Source of the DNA: Lepisosteus oculatus
Lineage: Eukaryota; Chordata; Actinopteri; Semionotiformes; Lepisosteidae
Reading direction: 5' to 3'
Length of the DNA: 64,000 nucleotides
NCBI RefSeq assembly: GCF_040954835.1
Contig: NC_090696.1
Coordinates: 75,453,722-75,517,721 of the forward strand
In this document: positions 46,832 through 58,800 of the stretch, piece by piece
How positions within the stretch are numbered: the stretch's first letter is position 1
Layout: each line of letters begins with the position of its first letter
Notes under the pieces: generated by a model
Databases searched by the model: none
What the model saw: the letters and a program-made list of their open reading frames with translations, nothing else
What the model was told of the DNA's origin: nothing
Translations under genes and position numbers: made by a program

Positions 46832-49800
46832 TTACATTTTGATCCTGGCATACATTTCTTCTATCTGTTCCCTGAAATGGCTCCTCAGATCCATTCTCTT
46901 TGCTTTCAAGGTTGGGGTGAGCAAGCCATTCTGGACAGAAAACATCTCTGGGTGCAGGGCTATGTCTCTCACCTACTCAAAACAGAAACACAACATGCAA
47001 CTTCATTAAAGACAGACACATGCTGGATATCAACAGAGTTCAAACAAAGCAATGGGGAGGTTTTCCAACCTCACTTGGTAAATTGATATCTACACCAAGG
47101 CCCAGGTAAATCCTATGCTTAGGCAGATTAAAAATAAGATCTGCTTCAGGTCCGTCTATCGGTTACACTGCATGGCTCCCGGTCTCTGGATGTCAGACGA
47201 GTGACATGCAGGAGACTCACACACTGCTGTCTCGTCTTTTAATAGATAAGACCAAGAGCTCAATGCTAAAGTTGCCCTGTTTTTGTGGTCCTTTTCCTTA
47301 CAAGACAAAACACATTCAAAAGCAAAACAAAAAATAATGCATAAATAATTTTACAATCCCATCATATTAGCATGTGCTCCGTGCAAAAAAAAAAAAAGAA
47401 AAAAAAAAGACCATGTCATTTGTGTGAAGTGTGTTGAAAATCCAGCAACGAGATCCCTTGCTATCCTGCTGGGATACCAGAGAACACTCTTCCGCATCTG
47501 CCCACTGAAAAGAAGCTCCGGGATCCAGAAGATGGAACAGTGAGACCCACCCAAGTCTCTGTTTTGTGCCAGCAGGACACTGCCGGTCACGTCATGAGAA
47601 GGACAGAAGTGGCAGAAAGGCCAGCCGCCAGAGGGCAGAGGGCACAGGAGGACTGGGGCTCTCCTCAGCATACTACACTGTCAGGCCGCTGGGCTCTGCT
47701 TGGTCCACACCAATGAACTGCTATGCTTTGCGGTTCCCATCAGTCGCCATGCAAGAAGGACCTTTGTTTGGGTGTGCTGTGACAAATCCCGCTGCTCTGA
47801 TGCCAACGAGCAACACTCACCTGCTCAAAAGACTTCAGTCCCGCCTCTTTCCCACGCTTCACCATATCTTCCAGGATTGCACCCTTCACCTCCTGTCATG
47901 AGGAATGGCCAATGAGCAAACATTTAAGAGTGATTTCGGTTCTACTTTCTGTGTTATCCCTTTCTGTTTTCTTCCCTTAATCTGTTTGTATGCTTCCAGC
48001 AGGAAAGGCTGCTGAGAATGACCAGGGGCCAAACACAGGCTTACCTTGCTTTTGCAGAGATCCGCATACGACCCTTCGACCCCTCTCTTTCTGGCCCAGC
48101 TTGGCAATACGTCGGGATCAGGCACTACAATCGCCACCAGACACGCCTGCACAAGACAGATCCCTTACAAACATGGTACAAACTCTGTCTGCATCTCGGG
48201 CATTCAATAATCAATCACCCACAGATCACTGGTTCTGATGGACACTCCTAATCCTTATCCAATAATGCTGCAGACCAGGTGCAAACAGCACATGTCATTC
48301 CTCTCTTGGGGTGTATCTCACTGGAGTCACTGGAGACATTCAGTACTAATCTTACAAACCTCAATGTTGTGCAAGCAGCCTGGTTATTCTTGTGACACTC
48401 ACTCTTTTTTTACACTTTATTGTACTTGTGTTGAAACACACAATAACATTATCCCCCCTTTCACATCTACTGAATACAGAAGCATAAAATACAGAAAAGG
48501 GGAAACCTTTGGAAATTCAAAATAACAGATGAAAAACGTTTTATACAATTTCTAATTGTCTGCTGCATGACAGAGAGAGAGAGAGATTACACACAATATA
48601 TTTCCGGTTTGGACCACTCTCTGCTACTCTTGCACAGGTATTAAAACCAAAACACCACAGGGCTTACGAGCAATGTTCCCTCTAAACTGTGCGCAGTTAT
48701 GACAATCAGCACACATAGGAAATTGAACTGTGCCAAAAAAAAAATCCCCCCCAAAAATGATGATAATAAAACAAACGTGGTTGTCAATTGAAAAATGCTA
48801 AATTGGCCACATGAGACAGGGCGCGAGAGGCCCAACTGGGCTGTGTGCATTATTACTGCTACTCCATCATCAATATCTATGGTCCTGTAGTCTCATACCT
48901 CCCTGCTCATGCTCGCTCGGCACTCAGTCTCTATGACTGGCCTTGTTGAGTTGCTGTCCTGGTCTTTTGGATCTCTATGCTTATATGAGGATGACTACAG
49001 TATATGAACAAAAAAAAATTCAGGTTTACAATTTTGTACCACTCAATTTAGTGCGCACAAGTTTTTGCCACGGGGGTAAAATATGCACAACTTGACATTT
49101 TTGTGCACACAGGCCATTAACAATTAGAGGGAACGTTGCTCAAAAGTCTGCAACAGAAAAGCCTGTTCTTTCTTCGCGGTCTCACCTGCAGGCTGTCTCC
49201 ATGAACGAACACCTGAGCCACCGGCTCGCTGCGGTTGTAGATGTTCTCCACCTTTTCTGGCGCGATGTACTCGCCTTGAGCCAGCTTGAAGATGTGCTTC
49301 TTCCTGTCGATGATCTTCAGCGTGCCATTCTGCAAAGCGAAAACAAGCACATTCGCGCCGCGCCACAGTGCCAGTCCGACGAGGGGCAGACTCCTGTCCC
49401 CAGGGTTACCGAGACGGAGCTCAATCGGGGCGGGCGGATGTTTTTCGGACTGGGCAATCCACCGCCCTCCTGCCGCGAACGGGACGGGTGATGGCCCAGA
49501 CCGCGCAGCAGCCGTGCCCCTCCGGGTCGGGCGGAACCGATGGCAGGGACGCGGGGACTGGCGCTCGGCGGAAAACTGGCCTGACCGCACCGCCAACCTA
49601 CCGGCAGCCACTTGCCGATGTCCCCCGTGTGGACCCAGCCATCCTGGTCCAAGGCCTCGGCAGTTTTCTCCGGGTCTTTCAGGTAGCCCTTGAACACGTT
49701 TGGTCCCTTCGCACACACCTGCGCGCCGGCACGCACCGACAGGACGAACATTCACACGGAAGAGAAGACAGGAGGACATCGTCAGCTGCCAAGAGGGAAA

Positions 49801-52800
49801 CTGGACCCGAGACGAAGACCACGCCCAGCTATGTCACTTCTCTCCAATGCGGGTGTATAGTAGCACGGCTGCGATTCTGGGCATGAGCCAACAAGGGGAG
49901 ACCATTATGCTGGAGCTGCTGGGGTGCCGACAACTTGAGTGTGACCAAAAAGCGGCAGGAATCATAAACCATGCGATTTGTAACATGGACACACGGCGTG
50001 GGTAAACACTCATCCAGAGGGGGAATACGACAAGACCCCATGACTCTTCTCGGAGCTGAGTGCATGATCGGGAAATTCAAGGGCTCGGAAACCGCACGGA
50101 CTATTTTAAGCTCTCTGTGAAACTTACAATGTAACAGACACGGACATAGAAATACAGCACCCTCGCGCTCACCTCGCCCTCTCCGTTGACAGCAAAATAA
50201 TTCATTTCTGGCACATCCACCAGCTTTACGACATTGCAGGGCAGCGGGGCTCCAACGTGTCCTAGGGAACAAGGAATACAAGCTCAACGGAAAAGCGAGC
50301 GGCGTGCTGACAAGCTCTGGAAACCAGGAGACCTGGTCTTGGGCTGAACCACGCACAGCTCCCACACGGGAGACCTCACCAATCACACACGAACAAGCCG
50401 GGGCTCTCCGCTCAGAGCTCGGGGCCTTCAGAGCACTTTGTCAACATGCTTACCGCTGTTTTAATTAATCCATGGTGACTCACATTTTTACAGCTGGGGA
50501 ATTTCAGTGCTCAAGGGTACAACAACAGTTACAAGTCCAGAATCCTGACTGCTGAGCCTCACAGCTGCCGTTTTGCTCCTCACAGGGTCTGAACAGATAA
50601 CCCTCTCACCTCTTCACAAAATTGTTCGAGCGCACTGACAGGAAAACCCGCAGCTCAGCATGTACTTCTTTATCTGAATGTGCCATGCATGAGAGTTTAG
50701 GCATATTAACACAAAATATTTTCACTTCACAGAAAAATACTTCCATCTACAGTATGTAAATACTCCCCAAAATAATTTTTCAATATCTGAGTATCGTCAA
50801 GGCTATGAGGCTTTCACATAGGTTACTGAAACCTGAAACCCTTTCTTTATGAACCCCAGTTGTTTCCTTGCCAAGATGCTACTGTCAAAATAATATTATA
50901 ATACTGAAAACACAGCTGTACACAGCTGCACTTGTCTTACCATTGTTTTTGATTAATTAAACCTATGTAACACGGCTTGAAAAATGCCCCATCCTTCTGC
51001 ATATTACAACAACAAACAAGTCATCACAAACTTTTACATAATTTATCAAACATGTTCTAGGGCTCTAAACTAGAAACACAAGTTTGGGAACACATCCTAG
51101 GCTAGTGAAATGCAAATCTGAAACCTTTTCCTTAAAGGCATTCCTCTCAAACGAGTAACCAAAATTAAACTATAACCCGAGGCGGAGCCTAGTATCAGGT
51201 TTGTGCTTCAACAACTCATCGAGGAACTCGGGCACAGAGAGCCCCTTGTGTATTTGGTGAAGTTCAAGCCAGTGGAGGGAGACGGGCGCGACGCGGCCTT
51301 TACCTGCGGTCCAGTCCCCTGGCATGGACAGAGTGATGCCTGCTGTGCACTCCGTCTGGCCATAGCCCTCGTAGAACTGCCAGGGAGAGAGAGAACAGGC
51401 AGGCGGGACACGGTGAGCAACTCAGGAGACAGAGAGAGAGAGTGACAGAACATAAAACCTGCTTTTAAATGCTGAATTCGTTTTAAAACTGCCAAAGGTG
51501 CAAAAGTTGGGACTACTTTTTTTTAACCAGCTACACTGCCTCCTTTCTCCTCTCATCCTCTGCAGGGAGGCCCTTGGGCAGTTCGGAGCTTCCCAGAGCT
51601 TCCCTAAGGTCTGCTGAGAAGCTGGTTTTTATGCACCCCTTCACTCTGCTGATGCAGGAGATGCATATCTGGAATAATCTCGGCCATTGCCCTAGTTTTT
51701 GGTTAATAACACACCCTTGTTTACAATTAAGATTTAACTGTGCTATGTACAAGATCCACAGAACACCAAGGTTTGTGACACATTTGGGCTTCCTTTACAA
51801 AAGTGGCGATCAGAACATGCTCAGGAGTTTCTGCCTCATATCATAGCCCTGCTTGCAGGAGAAGTTTCATTCAACAGCAGAGCAAATTCGTGTTTTATAC
51901 TGGGTGCATGATAAATAAGGAGCTTAATTGCCCAAAACGCCCATTTAATCAAACAGTTTGCCCACACAGTGCAAGGCTTGAAATGCACGCACGCCACAGA
52001 CTGCCCGACGTAATCAAAAACCCGACACAACTTGCACTGGACTGAGCCAAATATACTGTACGATTGGCCGATCAACATTTTGCCCATGCAAAGTTCATTC
52101 AAATAAGGCCCCACCACCCTCAAACAGAACTAAGGTCCCTCAGCCTCTTTAAAACCATGTTCTTGCCAGGAGAGGCCAGGTCAAGCCCGAGCCCAACGGC
52201 TGGGGATCCAGTCAGAAGGGCACCTGCCTGTGCCGCACTCACCTGGCAGCCCAGGGCAGTCCTCAGGAAGGACAGGACCACAGGAGAGACTGGCGCGGCC
52301 CCCGTGATCATCAGACGCACCCTGCCACCCAGACTGGCCTGCATGGGGCACAGGGAAAGGTGGAGCTCAGCACCACTCTTACACAGTCACCACTTCCACC
52401 ACTTAAATCACTTCCGTATCTTCTAGTACTGGACAGAGCTGCATCCTCAGATATTCTGAACTAGTGTCTCCAACGTTGATGACATTACCGGCAGCACACC
52501 CTTTCAATCCTCGGCGTGAAGGCCTTCAAAGAGTGTGTTTTTAGGACGTAAAGTAAAGAATTTGCTAATTATACCAATTACTAATTGATACTAATATACT
52601 GTACTAATTGATACTGCTTCCAAAGTGAAAACGTCAGCGAGAGAAAGTAGGTTGCGGTCATAAAACCAAATCAGTTCTCCATTAAAAAAAACAAAATACA
52701 GTCATTTGTTGTCATCCACATGTTTCTCTGCTACTCTCTCTGTGAACTAAGTTTGACCAATTTGCTGTAAAATGTAGGCGTTAAATTGGTGTGAGAGGGA

Positions 52801-55800
52801 ACAACAGAAATCTGTGTTGCTGTAAGAACACAAGAAAGGTTACAAACAAGCTTGTTTGGCCGATTGTGGCTTAATGAGCCGTGGAGCTGCTTCACGAAGC
52901 TAGCCAGAAGCTTTGAGGAAATGGCTGGGAAACTTCCCTGAAGCTCCCACCCGGATCCCTCTGCTTCACGCTTCACGGTCAAGTCTGAAGAAGTCCTCTG
53001 GGATGACTTCCTCAGTGCCTGAATATTGCCCCCTGGTAACCTTTCCTGTTCATGACTCCCGTTTGCAGCACAAGCAGTTGCACCCCCACCACGGGCCCCA
53101 CCTGCACTTTGCTGAAAATGAGCTTGTCCCACATGCTGTCATTCCTCACAATGCCACTCCTGAGCTCCGCTTCCTTCCTCTTGGAGGCAAACTCCAGTAG
53201 CCATCGCTTCACAGGAGTATTGGCCTGGCCGAAAATCTGAACACGGGAGCCAAGATCACCGATTAAAAGTGGGAAGAAATGGAGCAACAGCACAATACTG
53301 AGGGTTCACTTTCTGATCCTCCTTGCCAAGTGGATTCTTGGTATGCTAAGGCCAACCGAAGGTTATCAACAGCATTCTGCTCAGGGATGCAGCAGATTAG
53401 CGGAACAGAACATAAGAGCTGAGGCTGAAAACGTCGGTCAGCGAAGAGGACATCACTCACCCTGTCAAACATCCGGTTGAGCAGACGAGGTACTACAGGG
53501 AACAAAGTGGGGCGCAAGGTCTTGAGGTCGTCCATGAGGAGCCTGATGTCACCCTGGAAGAATCCTATCCGGGCTCCATGACACAAGATCACAGCCTGGA
53601 AGCAGAGGGGACATTACTGTCCGTGCTGCCGCGCTGTCGATTTCTTGTCCAGGAACTGAGCAGTAATTCTAGTTTCTAGTGGTTCTGTTTTGTTACGAGT
53701 TAGGCACTTTTCACACCTGTTAAGTCTCACAAGCTTAATGGCGAGACTGGCGTCGTGACCTTTAAAAAGGTGCTGCATAATGTTAACAAGGTTCCAGGTA
53801 ACAAGCAGCAGGTAAGGTTGGATGAAATGAAGAATCGGTACAGTCAAATTTAAAGCAGTTACTTTGTGGCATATTCAGAAACGGTGAATGTAGCTGGTAC
53901 TGTAGGTGCCGATTCTAAATCGTGCAGATAGCTTCTACACGGGCAACATGTTGTAGGATTAACTGCAACAGTAACATTAACAGTCCTTAACGTATCTAGA
54001 TACATAAGCACATTTGACACGGACAGAAGAAGGGCATTTCTACTGGACTGAAGAAATCAGTCGTGTAGAAACAACGGGTCATCTTCTGCATTTGGTACCT
54101 TCTCGAGCAAGGTACAACACTGGTGCCCCACCTGATGTTGGATCCCCCAACCGCTAAGCACATTCTCGTTTTTTTCTAAAGATTAGGGACTTCGGTAACT
54201 GATCCTGAGGGACCACTGGGCCAGTGAGTGTGCCAGCTTTCAATCTTCAATGCTGATTGACACCTTTAATTTATCTGCTTCTGTAGACTTGGTTAGTGTC
54301 TGCACTCAGTTCTGAGTTCACAAATATCCTTACTCCATGAGCACAATCTCCAACACCTTCGTCATGCTGAACATGCCTAGTTCTGACAAAGCATCTCTTG
54401 CTATGACATCAATTTATGATGAATATTTACAGGTGGAAAAGACAACGAACCAGACATTCTCACAGGTGCTTTGTATTTCCTTTTGCAGAGGTGTGACTGG
54501 TTATACTTCAAACAACATACCTGCACACAGTAAATGAGAACATGCCAGTGCTACTTCTGATTGCAGAAGTCTGTTTTTTCAAACCTCGGAGACATTTCAC
54601 TTACGTCAAGGATTTAATACTTTCCCCAGATATAACAAGACAGGCAAAACGGACATGGCTTTACAGGTGACTCGTTTTAAACACATACCTGCACCACCCT
54701 CTCAAACATGTGGGCAAGAGGCAAGTAGGAAACATGAATGTCGGTGGTGTTTAAGCGACAAATCATCTGAAAGAAACAAAACAGCAGACAGACAGGGGAG
54801 GGGGATGGTGAGCAACAGGGCTCTTACCTCCACCACCCTCTCAAACATGTGCGCCAGAGGCAGGAAGGAGATAAGGACATCGTCAGGACAGGGGAAGAAG
54901 GTGCTCTGGAGACGGCCGAGGAAGACAGGGACAGCGAGAAGGACAGGGAAAAAAAAGGAAAGTTGACGGAAAAAGAGAGGAAGTACAAGGTGAGAAAAGT
55001 CCCGGAAATAAAGGAGAGGAGAGATCAACCCCAGTAAGACCACACCGATATAAACTGCTGGAGTGTCTTCTCTACGCGACACCAGTACAGAACAGAACTG
55101 AAATCTCACACTGGACTCGTTCGTGTGGGGGGTCTTGCTTGTCCTGTGCAGCTCGATTTTTAGATTTATTTTAAAAACCGGCTGTAATGACTTCACTTCG
55201 GAAGCAGGTGTTAGGGTCGGTGCTCTCCAAATACATATCTACATGTTCCAACGTTTAGCCATTGATTCTACTGATCAACGGAAAATGGAAAAAGATAAAT
55301 AAACATAAATCAAGATGTTTCTAGTAATACTCTCTCTTGAGGGGGGCTTTATAGTTTATAGCAAAGACAAGCACCTACATTTATCATTTCAAACATTTGC
55401 TCCGTGTCCTAAAATATGAACATCTGCAGATGAGATGCACACAGTTGTGTCATTTTTTCACTAACAATTACATATATAAATAATAGAGTGGAGCTTTCTT
55501 GATGACCAAACAATACTGTTAAAACTGGCCTTGAAACAAATGGCTCACTTTGAAGTCAAGACTTTAAGGGAGCAATAATTTTGGCTGAACTGAATGCTCT
55601 GTTTGTTACTAGCTGCATACCCTTCAACATGCTAGTGATCCGGTTTCTTTTCATTACAGTTTAACATAACAGTGCTGGTTGTACAAACTGGCTTCTCTAG
55701 GGAAAAAAGTCAGTTGAAAGTTCAGGATTATAAACAGGAAGTTGCTGTGCAGAGGCATGTGTAACAGTTCTAAATGTCCCCACAGCACTTCCTCTCCTAA

Positions 55801-58800
55801 AGTTTCCATAAGAAGCTACAGCACTTTCTGTGGAAACAAAGAGATTAGGTTCTAACTGGATGTTCAATGTCTAAGAAGATTACAAAAAGGATTATGTGGA
55901 CAAATGAAATCAGTCCTTGAAAGTTTTGGATGGGGATGATCAGTGTAGTATAAATGTAGCTGATGTGCATATGAAATTCAATAATGCCAAAGCCCTTGAA
56001 AGTAGGTTTACCTCAGTTACTTTAGTAAATGCAGAACAATTGGACACAATATTTTCATGGGTAAGCATTGCACCCTTGGGGTTTCCTGTGAAGAAAAAAA
56101 AAGCTTAAGAAGATATTATCTTGTGCCCTGGGCAACTACAATACTCGTGCTGTTGAATTAGAACCTGCCTTAGCTCTGTGGTGGTACAGTTCTGTAAGAC
56201 ATTTCTGAATACACACACAAAACATGACCAAATTAAGCAGTGCCTTGAAGATGAAGCTGGGTCATTTTCGTAAACGAGCTGGCGTACAGATTTTGTTTTT
56301 AAAGAACAGCTTCGAAAATAAACTACGATTTTTCTTTGACCCCAAACTTGAGAGCAATGACAGCCGCGATGCCCACATTTCCCACTCCAGAATCTCGCAC
56401 GCGCCTGCGCAGAGTGATGTTCTCTCAGTATCGCTGTCCATTCAATCCTGTATTAACCGGACAAGGTGCAACACAGATCTCTCACCCGTGGTTCCGCTGG
56501 TGAAGCAAATGACCGCCAAGTCATCGGGCTTCGGGGGCTGAAAGAAGCCGCAAAACGAGAGAGCAAAGCTGTCACTTTGTCGCGAGCCGTACTGCGCCGC
56601 GTTTCAACTTCCTGCTCCTGGAGGAGTTCCAGAGAAAATGTAACCACTTCACTCAAACGCTACTCACCACTGGCTTCTTCAGGTTTGCCCGTCCAAGAGC
56701 CTAGGACACACGAAGAGAGGACAACAATGCATGACAAGGGGACTGACAGGAGGGGCTTAGCTTACTGCAGCGTCAAATCGAGCTCAAATCCGCATGTTTC
56801 ACAGTCCTACGGGCGAGATTCAGGACAACAGGATGCACAGACTGGAGGCCTCCGAACAGTCCTCTAATAGCCCAGGACAAGAGAGCAGCCCAGTAAAAAG
56901 CCTTTCATATGTAGAGAGCAGCCAAAGAACAGGAAACCAGTCGTTTACCATGACTGCAGAGAAAACTGGCTGTGAAGTTTGGATAACCCGCAGCCATTGA
57001 TAAACAGAAAAGAAAGCGAAGGTCTGCTCATTTAAATGGGAGGACAGGAAACGGTTTCGGAGTGCCTTTCAGCCAGGTTACTGGAAATAAGTAGAGGTTT
57101 CACAGGAGCTGACCTCCACGTCCTTCAGACTGAGGATCTCCACCCCACACTGCCGGCCTCGTGCCACCAGCTCCGCGTCGAAGGCCTCCATGAGGATGAC
57201 GGTTTTCAAAGGGTGTTCGGCCCCAGAGACACAGTCGAGAAGGAGCCTGGCTTTGTCGGCAACGTCGCAAATCACCGTGGAGATAGTCGCTGAAAATCGG
57301 GCAGGGGGGGGGTTATCAGATTAGTTTGGATGCTTTCAGGCCGAAAAACAAAGCAAATCAAAAGACACAAATCACTAGAATGTCAGCAGATTCACTGGCA
57401 CTCGTTTTCACAGCAAGTCTTTTTGCATGTACAAATTACAAGGATAAGACCCAATTTATCCAGGCAAAACATCTTTTAACAGAGAAAGGATACAGTTTGA
57501 GGTAACCAAACTGTCCTTAAAAAATGGCTCATTTAGACATGCAGTGACTTTGTTAGCTTTAATTTAAGCCATAAGCAAGGTTTCTGTATGAACCTCCAGA
57601 GATACTACAAAATGCCTGAGGGGACATCACTCAGGCGAAAACTGACTCTTTTCTGAGAGTCGGGCCTGCAGGTTCGCCGCGTCACCCTGGCCACCTAATT
57701 CCACCTCGCTACACTACCACTCGGGGACCCCTGATCACAACCTGCTCGAACCCAGGATCGCAGAGCTCAACCTGCGGGTGCATGCCTGTGTGGCTTCAGA
57801 CGACTGGGCAGCTCCTAACGATGAGCTGCTCGGGTGAGGTAGATCAGTCAAATGTTTGAGAAACATGTGAAAGCACTGCGAGGCCCCCCGCTGAGGAAGT
57901 CCCGTTTCCAGCCCACGATAACCGGCAGGAGAGGTTCTCGAAGACACAAGCCTACCTTTCTCAATGATGTATTTTATGGCTTCAGTTCCCAGAGTGTCGT
58001 ACAGGGGCACCGACACCATCGAGTAAGTGTAACACGCCAGCTCAGCTATCAGCCACTGTACAGAGGGAAGCACACATGGCGTTAACACAACAAACTGCAA
58101 AAAAACAGCCTCCACAGCTTTCACGTGCACAAGGATGAATAAAGTGTACCAGCTCTTTATGCAAGACAACACTTAGCTATTAAACCACTTCTGTGCCCTG
58201 TTTCTGTACCAACAGACTGCAACTGCCAACTTGTAAGCTGATGTGACCTCAGGTCTCAGAAGATAAGCAGGACTGGGCCTGATCGGCACTGGGATGGGAG
58301 ACCTCTGAGGAAAACCAGGTCACTGCTGTAGGTGATACTGGTGGACCAGCAGGGGGAGCTCCTCCCTTCTGGACCAGAATTTCCAAGGCAATGTCACAGT
58401 GTGATGGCTGGGGAACACTGTGCTGTAGGGAGTGACGCCTTTTGAATAAGAGGTTAAACTACAGTCCTGACCTTTAGTCCAGGCTGGAGCCAAACCAGTG
58501 AGGAAGAGGACAGTTCAGTTCATAGACAGGAATTATTAGGAGCCAGGGGGATATTTTGCCAGGACACCAAATTGGGGGTAACACCCCTACTCTTTTCAAG
58601 AAACGCCCTGGGCTTTTTAATGACCACAGAGAGTCAGGGACTTGGTTTTTATGGGGCCTTTTTACAGCAGAGTGTCCCTGTCACTAACTACATGAACGCA
58701 GTTACCAATTTAAAATACAAAGCCTAATCAAGATCTGGGACAATATCTGCAGTGAAATCCTGCTGAAGGTGACAATGCGTTACCTCTGGTCTGTTCTGTG

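Noticed and set aside
49117-49779. 220-aa minus-strand open frame as one exon
   Set aside because: It runs through an intron: the two ACSL1 exons inside (49718-49602 and 49329-49186) have clean splice sites and match the family, the middle does not.
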